A stretch of 64,000 nucleotides of DNA, from contig NW_026947484.1 of NCBI RefSeq assembly GCF_034190915.1, positions 78,811,982 to 78,875,981 of the forward strand, in the 5' to 3' direction. The position numbers and the translations under genes were made by a program. The notes beneath the pieces were generated by a model. That model saw only the letters and a list, made by a program, of their open reading frames with translations. It did not search any database and was not told where the DNA came from. Positions 49,930 to 61,440 of this stretch are shown piece by piece. Origin of the DNA: Cavia porcellus (taxonomy: Eukaryota > Chordata > Mammalia > Rodentia > Caviidae). The first letter of the stretch is position 1, and the number at the start of each line of letters is the position of its first letter.

Positions 49930-49940
49930 AACATATTTTA
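49930..49940. repeat. Left target-site duplication of the full-length L1
   Basis: aacatatttta, repeated exactly at 56820-56830. Confidence 0.85.
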
Positions 49941-49999
49941 TCTTATTTTTTTCAAAAAAATTTTTTTAATTTAAAGGGAAAGAAAAAAACAGTATATGG

Positions 50000-51364
50000 G
50001 TACAAGTAATACAGAATTACAAAAAAAAAACGGTAAGAAATCATTAGTTAATAGACTACACATTGTCGTCTTAGAAATAGTTGTTCAAGTTACAGGATTA
50101 AAGCATACAAAGTGGATATTCAAACAATGAGACTGCAAACAGTTGTGTTCAATGATCCAACAAAAACTCCGTAATATGGTCATCTATCTTAACACACCTA
50201 AACACACTTGCATTTGTATCCTTTAGAGTACTTTTTTTCCTTTCTTTTATACAACAAAATTTACACATTTTGGGTTTTATTACTCCCATAGTTCTTATTA
50301 CTTTTTTTTGGAAGAGAATAAAACCAAATATGACAAACCAAAGCAGTCAGTCAAAACAAAGGACAGACACAGCACTTGATGTAAAAACAGAATACAAGGT
50401 TATCAACAATGGTTACCATAATGCCTCTTGCTTCCTTAAAATGAATTGCCTATATCATTAGGTATAATAAAATTGAACAAAACGGTACTGAACAAGACCA
50501 ATAAAACCTAAACATTGCAAACATTACAGGATTTCAACGAAGATAATAGTCAAACCAGAATGGGCATCGTAGTGAATCTTATTGCCTTCAAAGTAGTTGC
50601 CTATACACTAAAACTTGATACTATCAAACAGAACGAAACAGAGTCTAATCAGTCAAAACAAGATAGTGGGACTATTACAGGACTTCAAAACAAGTTAATA
50701 GGAAATCAAAAAATTTACTATAATATATCCTGCTAATTTTTTGATTTTTTTCTTTAATTAAAAAATAATAATAAAAAATAAATTTTTTATGAATAAGGGG
50801 GAGATTGAGATAAAAGAGGACATAACAATACAGGTCAAAGCATGACAATTTCAGCAACCTAGTGCTTCACCACAAGACAACCTGACTTAAAAGTAGTTAC
50901 CATAGTGTCTCTTTGCTTGAGGTATTTGAATATAACTTCGTATACTATAGCATCAAACATATCAAGACAGTGTGAAACCATTCAAGTGGATGAAAGTATT
51001 ACAGGGTATTTAGAACCAGCTAACAGAAAATGAAAAATGGTTTCTATATTATCTCTTTGCCTATAAAATTTTTTGTTTATACTATAACATATAATAAAAT
51101 CCAGTAAGATACAACATGATAAAACCAGTGGAGACACAAGAGCAACAGTTTGGTGGGACTTCAAAACAAGATGATATTAAATCAGCACCAGCTATTATGA
51201 TGTCTTGTTTTCTTCAAAATAGCTGTTAATTTCATCACAGGCAGTAATATCAAACAGCCCATAACCAAGCCATTCCAATTAATGAGTGAAAACTTTATAA
51301 GGCTTCAAAGCCACAAAATGTGGAATCATGATTACCACATACTTTTATATAGTTGAATCATTTC
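50000..51364 (-). repeat. L1 3' UTR built from ~150-160-bp diverged repeats
   Basis: The motif 'ttacaggacttcaaaacaag' or close variants recurs near 50525, 50675, 51001, 51153 and 51296, with a weak form near 50840. Spacing is roughly 145-165 bp. The recurring text between them includes 'gttaccataatgcctctt' and 'atactatcaaacag' types. Confidence 0.65.
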
Positions 51365-54300
51365 TTACACTAGGGAAACTATTCGGGATTCATACATGTG
51401 AGTTTGATTTATTTCACTTATGAGTATGGTCTCAAGCTGTGTCCATTTATTTATAAATATCTCAATGTTATCATTCTTTATAGCTGAGTAGTACTCTATT
51501 GTATAAAAATACCACAACTTTTTTATCCATTCCTCAGTTGATGGACATTTGGGTTATTTACAAGACTTGGCGATTACAAATTGTGCTGCTATAAGCATAG
51601 GTGCACATATATCACTGTGGTATGATGCTTTCAGTTCTTCTGGAAATATGCCTAGAACTGGAATAGTTGGAACAAATGGGACTTCCAATCCCAGCTTTTT
51701 GAGGATCTCCAGAATGACCTCCACAATGGTTGCATCAGACTACACTCCCACCAACAGTGCAGGAGAGTTCCTTTTTCCCCACAGGCTCTCCAGCATTTGT
51801 TGGTGGTGGTTTTCTTGATCCTGGCCATTTTTTCAGGTGTGAGATGGAATCCCACTGTGGTTTTAATTTGCGTCTCTCTAATAGCTAATGATGATGAACA
51901 TTTTTTCATGTATTTACTTGCCATTTGTATTTCTTCATCTGAGAAGTGTGTATTCATCTCAGATACCCATTTTTGGGTTGGATCTTTGAATTTTGGGGGT
52001 CTGATTTTTTTGACTCTTTATAAGTTTTAGACAGAAGTCCTTTGTCTGAGGGAAAGTTCACTAAGATTTTTTCCCAGTTTGTGGGTTTTCTTTTCACTCT
52101 GATGGAGATTTCTTTTGACATGCAGAAACTTTTTAATAAGAGGTAGTCCCAGTTATTGATTCTGGGAAGTATTTCCCATGTGGTTTGATTCCTGTTCATG
52201 AATTCTCTACCTACCCCTATGTCTTCAATGTTTCTATCCAATTTGTCTTCCAATAGATTTAGTGTTTGTTTTAATATTCAGATCTTTGATCCATTTAGAT
52301 TTTAATTTAGTACATGATGATGGGCATGGGTCTAGTTTTAGTTTTCAGCAAATGGAGAGCCAGTTTTTCCAACACCATTTATTAAAGAGACTGTTGTTCT
52401 TCCATGAACCTGTTTGGCTCCTTTATCAAAGATACAGTGTTTGAGTGTGTTTGTAGTTGTGTTGTATCTTCTAATCTATTTCACTGATCTTCAGCTCTGT
52501 TTTAATTCCAGTACCATGTTGATTCTAATACGGTTGCTTTGCAGCATAATTTCAAGTCGGGGATTGTGATGCCTCCTGCCTTGCCTTTGTTGCTTAGAAT
52601 TGTATCTGCTATTCTAGTTCTCTTCTCACTCCAGATGAATTATAGGAGTCATTCCTCTAGATCTATGAGGTATGTTGATGGTATTGTTAATGGAATTGCA
52701 TTGAATCTGTATAAGAATTTTAGGAGAATGGCCATTTTCACAATATTTATTCTTCCTCTCCATGAGCAAGGAATGTTTTTCCATTTTCTGAAAGCACCTT
52801 CAGTTTCTTTTTTCAGTGTATTATAATTTTCCCTGTATAGGTCTTTCACTTCTTTTGTAAGAGTAATTTGTAAATATTTCATTTTTTTGGTTGCTAGTGT
52901 GAAGGGTGTGGCTTCTTTTATTTCTCTCTCTGTGATTTTGTTGTTAGTGTACAGGAATGCTATTGATTTTTGAGTATTGATTTTGTATCCAGCTATATTA
53001 TTGAATTTATTTATTATATCTTAAGAGTCTTTCAATGGAATTCAGGGGTTCTTCTATGTAGAGTATCATGTCATCTGCAAACAATGATATTTTAACTTTT
53101 TCTCTTCCTATCTTTACCTCTTTTATTTCTCTCTCTTGTCTAATTGCTCTGGCTAGTACTTCCAGTACTATATTAAATAGGAGTGGTGCTAAAGGACATC
53201 CTTGTCTTGTGCCTGATTTTAAAGTAAAGGCCTTCAATTTTTGGCCATTTAGTATGATACTGGCTATTGGTTTGTCATAGATGGCCTTTATTAAATTGAG
53301 GTAAAGACCATCTATTTCAATTTTCTGTAAAGTTCTTATCATGAATGAATGTTGGACCTTATCAAAAGCTTTTTCTGCATCTAGAGAAATGATCATGTGA
53401 TTCTTACTTTTGGCTTTATTGATATGGTGGATTACATTTATTGATTTACTTATGTTGAACCATACCTGTATGCCTGGGATGAATCCCACTTGGTCATGGT
53501 GTATAATCTTCTTGATGATTTGCTGCATCCTATTTGCCAATATTTTATTGAGGATTTTTGCATCTGTGTTCATTAGGGAAATTGGCCTATAGTTCTCTTT
53601 TTTAGTTGGTTCTTTCTCAGGTTTTGGTACTAGAGTAATATTTGCTTCCAGGAATGACTTAGGAAGGATTTCTTCCCTTTCAATTTTATTGAAGATATTG
53701 AGGAGTGTCGGCATTAGGTCTTCTTTGTATTTCTTGTAGAATTCTGCAGTGAATCCATCTGGGCCTGGGCTCTTCTTTGTAGGTAAGGACTTAATTACGT
53801 TTTCAATTTCATTAATAGAAATTGGGTTATTCAGCAGTTTTACATCCTCTTGACCTAGCTTTGGTACTTCATATGTTTCTAGAAATCTGTCTATTTCTGT
53901 GTCATCAAACATCTGAGAGTAGAGGTTTTCGAAATAGGTGTTGATGATCTTCTGTATTTCTGTACAGTCTGTAGTGATTTCACCTTCTTCATTTCTTATA
54001 GCATGAATTTGAGCTTTTTCTTCCCTTTTTTAAAATAAGGTTGGCTAGGGGCTTATCCACTTTATTTATTCTTTCAAAGAACCAACTCTTTGATTCGTTG
54101 ATTCTTTGGATTGTTTTCTTAGTCTTTATTGTATTGATTTCTGCTCTGATTTTTATAATTTCCTCTCTTCTTTTGGCTTTGGGCTTGACTTGCTCTTCTC
54201 TTTCTAGATGTTTGAGGTGTAGCATCAGGTTATTTATTTGTATTCATTCTGTTTTCCTGATGTGGGAACTCAGTGCAATAAATTTTCCTCTGAGGACAGC

Positions 54301-55133
54301 TTTCACTGCATCCCACAGATTCCGGTAAGTTGTATCCATATTTTTATTTTCTTGTAGGTATTGTTTAATTTTTTCTTTAACTTCCACTGTGACCACTGAT
54401 TACTCAAGAGTGCGTTATTCAGTTTTCATGTATTTGTGGGATTTTTGCAGTATCTTTTATCATTAATTTCTAATTTCAAAGCGCTATGATCTGATAATAT
54501 GCAAGGGATAATTTCAACTCTTTTGCATATATTTAAATATGTTCTGTGAGCTAATGTATAGTCTATTTTAGAGAATGACTCATGTACTTCCGAGAAGAAT
54601 GTGTATTCTGATGTTGTTGGGTGGAACACTTTCTATATGTCTATCAAGTCCATTTGTTCACAGGTGTGATTCAGTTCTGTTATTTCTTTGCTGATTGTCT
54701 GTCTGGTTGATCTGTCCCTTGGTGTCAATGGTGTGTTAAGGTCTCCTGTTACAAATGTGTTACTGATAATTTGATTTTTCATTTCTGTTAATACTTGTGC
54801 TCTGATTGCATATATATTTAAGATACTTATCTCTTCCTCTTGAAGTTTTCCTCTAAGAGTATATAGTGACCTTCTTTGTCTTCTGATCATTATTGGTTTA
54901 AAGTTCATATTGTCTGTAAACAAAATGGCTACTCCTGCTTTTTGCGGGGAGCTCCTGTTGCATGAAGTATTGTTTTCCATCCTTTGACTTTTAGTCTGTG
55001 AGTATCCTTCTGGGTTAGATGGGTTTCTTGTAGACAGCATATAATTGGATTTTGCCAGTCTCTTTCTTTTAATTAGTGCATTGAGACCACTTACATTAAT
55101 GGTTATAACTGTTATATGTTGGTTTATTGTTGA
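51365..55133 (-). pseudogene. L1 ORF2 (endonuclease-reverse transcriptase), broken
   Basis: ORF2 makes the endonuclease and reverse transcriptase that copy L1 RNA into the genome. It starts at MSTINQHITVITINVSG (55133). The endonuclease region shows the GDLNTPLT and SDHSALKLEI motifs (last part at 54629-54426). The longest open piece is the reverse transcriptase, 53912-53007 (301 codons), with SPGPDGF, a [13 protein letters not shown] segment and the catalytic FADD box. C-terminal pieces lie at 52882-52649, 52253-51954 and 51957-51652. The stop is at 51365-51367, after an HMYESRIV-like end typical of L1. At least several frameshifts separate these pieces. Confidence 0.92.
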
Positions 55134-55137
55134 CATG

Positions 55138-56232
55138 TTATCTTTCTGCTGTTGCATCTTTATCTTTCGGTTCTATTAAATTATCTGCTTTGCCTAGTGG
55201 TTTTTTCCTAAGTGTATCTAAACTATCTTTCAGTATTTTTTGCAGGGTTGGCTTGGTGATCATGAAGTTCTTCAGCTGTTCTTTGTCATGGAAGTATCTT
55301 ATTTCACTATCGATTTTGAAGGATAGTTTTGCAGGGTACATCAGTCTAGGTTGGAAATCATTTTCCTTTAGGATCTAGAACTCCATGAACTCCATACTCT
55401 TCTTGACTTTATTGTTTGTGCTGAGAAATCTGCTGTGATTCTGATAGGTTTTCCTTTATAAGTGATCTGTCTTTTCTCTCTGACAGCTTTTAATAATCAA
55501 TTCTTGTGTTGGATTTCTGGGATGGTGATTAGTATATGTCTGAGTGTGGTTTTATTTTGGTTATGACTATTTGGAGTTCTATATTCTTCACTGAATCTGA
55601 AGTCCATTTCCGATCTCATGCTTGGGAAATTTTTCAGCTATTACTTCTCTAAATATCCTCTTGACATCCTTTATGTTGTCCCCTTCTTTTTCATTAATAC
55701 CTATCAATCTTATGTTGTTTTTCTTTGCATCATCTTGCAGTTGTTGAATTGTTATTTCCTGATTCTTTGTTATTTTTAAAATATCTTTCCTTTCCTGTTC
55801 ACTAGCTGCAGTCTTGTCTTCAAGGTCTGAAATTCTATCTTCACTTTCATTGAGGCGGTTTTTACAGCTTTAAGTGGAATTTTTGACTTCCTGTATATCT
55901 CTGTGCATCTGCTTTATGTATTCTGTTTGTTTCTTATATTGCTCATCTAGGGATTGTATCTTTTTTTAAAGTTCCTCCAGTTTTTTAACTGTGTTTTCAT
56001 TAGGTATGTTCAGCATCTCTTTCATTTCTTTTATCATTTCTTCTTTTGCCTGGGAGATTATTTCTAGTTTGAATTCCTTTAAAGCTTCCCAGAGTTGCTT
56101 GTTTATTTCAGTTGCTATTATGTCCGATATTTGAGGTGTATGGCATATATTTTCTTCTATATATATTGCTCCTAAGGATTCTTGGGATGGACTAGAGGTT
56201 TGAGATTGTAATTTGGTCCTTCGTTTTGTCAT
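55138..56232 (-). pseudogene. L1 ORF1 (RNA-binding chaperone), broken
   Basis: The N-terminal 88 codons (56232-55966) are open, start MTKRRTKLQSQTSSP and lead into a predicted coiled coil rich in Glu, Lys, Leu and Ile. The middle is full of stops. The C-terminal domain is again open at 55341-55138 (YPAKLSFKIDSEIRYFHDKE). The parent protein trimerises through the coiled coil and binds L1 RNA. ORF2 follows almost directly. Confidence 0.88.
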
Positions 56233-56819
56233 TTTCCTATGTTTCTGTGTTCAAGTGTTTCAAGTGTTATTCAAAAGCTTCCTCAGGGTCTGTTGGAAAT
56301 CCACTTCTACGCTCACAGCTCCTGGGACTCTGGCACCCAGTTCCCCCAGGCCACCGGGCCTCTGGAACCAGTGGGCTCACCTGCTTGCTCAGAACTCCAC
56401 AGTCCCAAACAAGCTGGGTTCCAAGGAAAGTGGGCACCCACCTGCTTACTTAGAACTCCACAGTTCCCAAAGCACAGCCAAATGGGGAGGCGGATACAGG
56501 AGCCTCAGACCTGCCTAGCTGTTCCAGTGCACCTGGAAGGTTTGAGGGTCCCAAACAAGCTGAGCTCAGAGGAAAGTGTGCAGGGCACTTACCACAGGAC
56601 ACCGGGCCTCTGGAACCGGTGGCGCTCGCCTGCTTGCTTAGAACTCCAAAGTCCTCCAAGCACAAGGGGAGGCAGATGCAGATGCCCCAGACCCACCTAG
56701 CTGTTCCACTGCACCCAGACGGTACACGGATCCCAAACACGGTGGGCTCCAGGGAAAGTGGGCACCCGCCTGCTTGCTTAGACTCCACAGTTCTCCAAGC
56801 ACAGCCAGAAAGGGCTTTT
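56233..56819 (-). promoter_or_regulatory. L1 5' UTR/promoter with repeated units
   Basis: GC-rich, unlike the rest of the element. An anchor reading (plus strand) 'cctgcttgcttagactccac' or variants recurs at about 56379, 56440, 56628 and 56769, giving units of roughly 60, 188 and 140 bp. Each unit also has a 'caaacaagctgggttcc'-like box. This arrangement recalls the tandem monomers that act as L1 promoters in rodents. Promoter activity is inferred from family knowledge. Confidence 0.75.
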
Positions 56820-56830
56820 AACATATTTTA
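56820..56830. repeat. Right target-site duplication of the full-length L1
   Basis: aacatatttta, identical to 49930-49940. Confidence 0.85.
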
Positions 56831-57406
56831 AATGGATAACTTTGTTATATATCTTCCATGTGTCCCCATAAAACATTATCAGTTTTATACCAATGATATA
56901 CAAATGATGAGCATTTTTCTTTGATAAGGTTTTTAACTTTTACTCAGGATAATCTTTAGTTTTAAAACTTTTAAGTAGTAAGATTTACTGTGTATATCTT
57001 ATGCAGAGTTGCATTATAAATGTGTTTTTAACTATGTTCTACTTCTTGCAGTCTTTCAGTATAATGTCAGTTCTTATTCTATAAAAGTTCTCTCAAAATA
57101 TTCAGCAGGGAAATAAGGCAGTTTACAGTCAGAATGGTTGACATTTTGGTATTATAAGACATAATTTATTTTGCATAAGCCTGTGGTCAGATCATTTTAT
57201 GCATATGCAGCCTGGATTAAATTTCAAGTAACTTGTTCAGTGTTGGTACATTTACTTCATAAATTTGTCTTATTTTGATTTTTTCATGTAGCATACTGTC
57301 TTGGTCATCATAATATATGATAATATAATCTGTATTTGTGTACCTTCTTTTTCATGTTAAAAACATTTAAATAAAACATATAATATGCACCAAAAAAAAA
57401 AAAAAA
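56831..57406 (+). pseudogene. PRKCI pseudogene 3' UTR end with poly(A) signal and tail
   Basis: AT-rich UTR-like DNA ends with AATAAA at 57370-57375. Sixteen bases later comes a 15-bp A run (57392-57406) that abruptly gives way to unrelated sequence. This is the 3' end expected of a reverse-transcribed mRNA. Assignment to PRKCI rests on continuity across the L1 duplication. I did not have the parent UTR to compare in full. Confidence 0.75.
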
Positions 57407-57409
57407 GAA

Positions 57410-58555
57410 GTCAAGTGATAGCAGAAGGTGTGGTTGGGTGGTCACACAAGGACTATCTGGATGGCAGACTACCAGTTTATCTGTTTGGTCTATTGTGATG
57501 CCTAAAATTCCTAACTCTTGACCCTCTCCACTGGCTCAGGAGTCACACTTCAATTATAAACATTTAGGATCAGCATAACCTCATAGAGCAATGATCATTT
57601 TCATTAAAGTAAGTTTCCTCCCCAGTCTTCTCCCATTCCACCCAAAACACATATACTCCAAGAAGCCATTCACTCCCAGTAGGAAGCCTTGGATTTGGAA
57701 TCTTGAAATTACAGATTGAATAAAACATGAAACACTACAATCTATTACAGGAAGGCCTAGTTTTCAAGAAAAAAAAATGCGAAACAAAAATCTTAACAAT
57801 TTGACCCTATTCCTCCAGAACATTGTGAACCTTGAAAACAAGATACTTCCTATTTGCTGTCCCTTCACAAAACTGACAAAAACAAAAACAGAAAATGCAG
57901 TGGCAAAGATGGTAAGGTAACAGCATATCTGTGTCTAAGGACCAATAAAGAGTTATGTGCCCAGAACCAAATGAACACAGTAACAGGAGATGAGGTCTGG
58001 ATATGTCTGTGTAATAAAGCTCTGCACACCTCAGCCAATGCTCAAACCTTAAATATTAGCGCCTGCCCTTCTCACCCACAGCATATGTCTGTCTTTCTTC
58101 CACATGCATATCATTCAGACATGGTAGATATCTGTCTTTTCCTTCCCTACATGGACAAAAATTATCATTCTCCTTTCCTCTTCCTCATAGAGAACCAGTT
58201 TTCTGATAAGAATTGGAGGAGCATTTTGTATTAGATCCCATTGGACAAGTGAAGAAAATGGATTTCATTAGGACGAAGTGAGAAGCCTAGAGCCAACAGC
58301 CAGTTACATCAACAAAAAGATTTGGGAAAAGTCCAAAAATGATTTGATGAACTAATTTGTCCTGATACATATTGGGCAGTATGCTTTCTGCAAAGGACTC
58401 TTGTCAACGGAAGCCATAGCTTGAGTCTAATTAGTAGATAATGAAAAGTACAAAGGGTAGGGGAAGACGTTATCCATTTAGCAGTAGAATAGATTTTTTT
58501 TTGAATGTTTGGTATTGAATAAGCAGCTCCTTGATTTGTCTGATTTTTCTCTCAG
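57410..58555. other. Unassigned intergenic DNA
   Basis: A 126-codon plus frame at 57854-58234 is the longest open frame here. It has no recognisable domain, and chance is the likeliest explanation. Confidence 0.4.
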
Positions 58556-58556
58556 A

Positions 58557-58715
58557 ATGATTTTAGATATGTCAGGAGACATTTGGGGTTGTCACAACTC
58601 TGGAGAGAAGGTGCTGCTGGTACACAGGCCAAGGATGCTATTAAATGTACTACAACATTCGAGCAACCCCTTTTTCATATTACTGTGCCCAAAATGACAG
58701 TTTGAATAACCTTGG
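58557..58715 (+). mobile_element. MER5A (hAT-Charlie MITE)
   Basis: 'gtcaggagacatttggggtt', 'gtcacaactctggagagaag', 'caggccaaggatgctattaa' and 'gtgcccaaaatgacagtttg' follow the MER5A consensus in plus orientation. It is a non-autonomous fossil DNA transposon. Confidence 0.85.
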
Positions 58716-58719
58716 TGTA

Positions 58720-59630
58720 CTCTGCAGGTAAAAGGAGTGGAGGGAAAAACTTACCAATAGTTGGCTCTGGAGTGATGTTCCTATGTAGAGTTGTTCATCA
58801 GAAAAGGGGCCAAATGAATGTCACTGAATACTGAGAACATCATTCATATTGATCAAGATAAAATAGGCCGAAAAGTTAACTTTATTGCATTCTTACTGAA
58901 GGTACATTCACCTGCTGCTGGTGACTGATTTCATTCTTTAATTTTACTTGTTATTATACAGCAAGAAAAACACACTGTTGCCTCCAAGAAAAGATAACCA
59001 AAAGTAGACAGAAGATGAGGAAGTATAGAAAATAACAGCCAAACAAGTCACAAAGCTGTTGTTGATAAAAATTTGTGTTCAGTAAGGCGATTTTATCTGA
59101 CACAGTTGCCTTCTTAGATACTCTCTTTTATCCTTTCTGTATGTCTTATCTTTGGATTTCTGGGTATTAGCTATTGTTTATTTAATTTTTTGCTGACTAT
59201 AAAGATAAGTTTGCTTTGAAAAGAATCAAATCCATCATCCCTCATGCTATTTTCATTGTCATACTGTGATTCCCTTCAGCCATCCTGAGTGCCATTGGAG
59301 TTCATGCTGCTTTGAGTGCTCACCATCCTCCATGGTTCAAGGTTACCCTGCAATTTTTTTCCCTAGCATCTACAGATACTACAGGACAGGAAGATTCCTT
59401 AGGAGGTAAATGAACAACTACAGTGCATGCCGGAAGTCTGGTCTTTCTGAGCAGGTAGACAAGATGGTCAGCACACATTCTTGTATTTTTAAGGAGAAGC
59501 ATTTTCATGGTCATTTATTGAATGGCACTTATAAAAAAAGATGAGCTGTTGAGCTATTTAACTATTTTAGAAAGAGAATGGCCAATCTAACCTGAGATGA
59601 AGTCATAAAATAAAAATAATAGTTAAATTT
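58720..59630. other. Unassigned intergenic DNA
   Basis: No coding signal or recognised repeat. Confidence 0.4.
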
Positions 59631-59634
59631 TATT

Positions 59635-59830
59635 GATTATACTATGTCTGTTATGTTTTTCCCTATGAATTTTCCATGCATTCATTCACTTAATCCTCAA
59701 AACAATATAAAGTAATTTCTATTATTGTATCATTTTATAAATGAAATGAAGAGAAAAATTTAAATGATTAAGTCAAGTCCCTTTACTAATAAATTAAAGA
59801 ACTAATAAATCCAGAAAGTGGAATCTTATC
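59635..59830 (-). repeat. Probable MIR relic
   Basis: 'cattcacttaatcctcaaaa', 'tattgtatcattttataaat' and 'gattaagtcaagtccctt' are in reverse MIR order. Confidence 0.6.
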
Positions 59831-59834
59831 TGAG

Positions 59835-61340
59835 GGTCAGATATTTTAATGATGGTGCCTATCATATTTGTTAAATGCAACAGATTGTTTTATGTAGGTA
59901 TTTTCAGAGGTAGGCAGAGACAAAACAGACTGTGACACTATTAATATATCCCCACATAAATCTTATGTGTTGGCATCAAAACAATAAAACCTGCTTAGTC
60001 GTTATTCAATTTCAAGCTAGAAGAACATAAAGCCACCTTAGAAAAGCAATGTGTGTCATTGTGTCTATAAACAGGAAGTCCCAGAGTGAGTCTCAACCAT
60101 AACAGGACTTCTAAGGACATCATATAAAATGATGAGAGGAAATCTCAAAAGTAAAAATTTTTTAAATCTCAAAAGTGAAAAAAAGTGAATTTTATAATTA
60201 AAAGTGATCACTGTATGCCCAGAGTAGGAATTAAGAAAGATTCACATGAAGAACACAAGTACAGAGAAGATACTGAAATAAACCAGGGAGTTAAACTATG
60301 TCATTCTAAGGATCGGGAGCTAGAATGGTGTTGGACCTTTCAGTAACTAATACTGGGAGCCAGAAACAAACAGCCTTAGAGTAATGAATAAAAATTGACT
60401 TCAGCTTAAATTCTCTACTGAGCCAAATTATATAAAGGCCTAATCCATAGTAATTTCCAAAGAATTTTTCTAGAAGTTGCTATCTTTTTCTGGAGTGCGA
60501 TGTGAAACAAAAGACAACTAATTTGGGAGCAACTGATTCTGTTTGCCAGGGAGGCCAGATGTTCACAGGACAAGTATTAATAGGCACCCTTCAGATCTAG
60601 TGGAATATTCACTTAGTCATGGATTTATGAAAACAGCTAATAAACAAGGCAACTAACTCCAGAAAATCAAAAGATTATTATAAGAAACCAAACAAGATCA
60701 TGGGTCATCTATTATACCACCTAACTCAGAACCAAACAATGGTACAAGACATCACATCGTATAATGCAAACACTGATTATTGATTTATCAATATTATGAT
60801 CTAAATCTGTATTTATCCTAAACTCTGGAATCAAAATGAAACTATGAAAAGTAGCAATTTTTGTGATTTTAGAACAACATCATTTAATGGCAAACTTGAT
60901 CTGAACTGCCATGAATCTCTTTATAGTCTTTATTTATTCAAGTTGGAATCAATATTCATGTTTTGTTGCAGAAATATAATGTGTTTCATTATGGAGTGTA
61001 GCCTCAGAGCCCCTGGGGATGTTAAGTAAAACATGGTCTATGATTATATTAACTTTCTCAAGTCCTCTTGGGTTTGAATTCTGAACTACATCTGTCCCCA
61101 AAGGTTTAGATAAGGGATTGGGAACAAATATAAAGTATATTGAAAAGGTTGGGGTGGAGAAGTACAATCAAGGATGGAAGGAATTATTATGTGGCTAAAT
61201 TTCAAAGCACAGAGTGACAAGAATAGCAAAATAACAATTTGGCACAGGATTATGTAGGATCAGAGTAGAAGAAACAGCAAACAGAGTTCAAAGTGGCTGG
61301 CTGTCTTGAGGAGCACTCTGAGGAAAAAGGAGGTGTGACA
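59835..61340. other. Unassigned intergenic DNA
   Basis: AT-rich, no gene or named repeat. Confidence 0.4.
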
Positions 61341-61352
61341 GAGGCTTATTTT

Positions 61353-61428
61353 CTTTTTTCTTTTGTACCAGGGATCGAACTCATGACCTCACACTTTCCA
61401 GGCAGGCACTTATGCCACTGACCTGGCT
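61353..61428 (-). repeat. tRNA-Ala-like SINE, short copy with target-site duplication
   Basis: Flanked by gaggcttatttt at 61341-61352 and 61429-61440. The B box (gggatcgaactcatgac on the plus strand) is clear. The A-box end is shortened to 'actgacctggct', so the head is damaged or 5'-truncated. Confidence 0.88.
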
Positions 61429-61440
61429 GAGGCTTATTTT

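Larger units (their letters stand above)
49941..56819 (-). mobile_element. Near full-length LINE-1, about 6.88 kb
   Basis: On the minus strand the order is: 5' UTR (56819-56233), ORF1 (56232 to about 55138), ORF2 (about 55133 to 51365), a repetitive 3' UTR (51364 to about 49976) and an A-rich tail (T-rich on the plus strand near 49941-49975). It is flanked by an 11-bp duplication. Both ORFs carry frameshifts and stops, so the copy is dead. It inserted into the 3' UTR of the PRKCI retrocopy and is therefore younger than it. The fragment at 0.8-2.2 kb is a relative. Confidence 0.92.

Noticed and set aside
53007..53912. 301-codon reverse transcriptase as a host or domesticated gene
   Set aside because: It sits in the expected place of ORF2 within a complete L1 bounded by a target-site duplication, with frameshifts on both sides.
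57854..58234. 126-codon plus frame
   Set aside because: No family resemblance, no promoter or splice context, and a length expected by chance in 64 kb.
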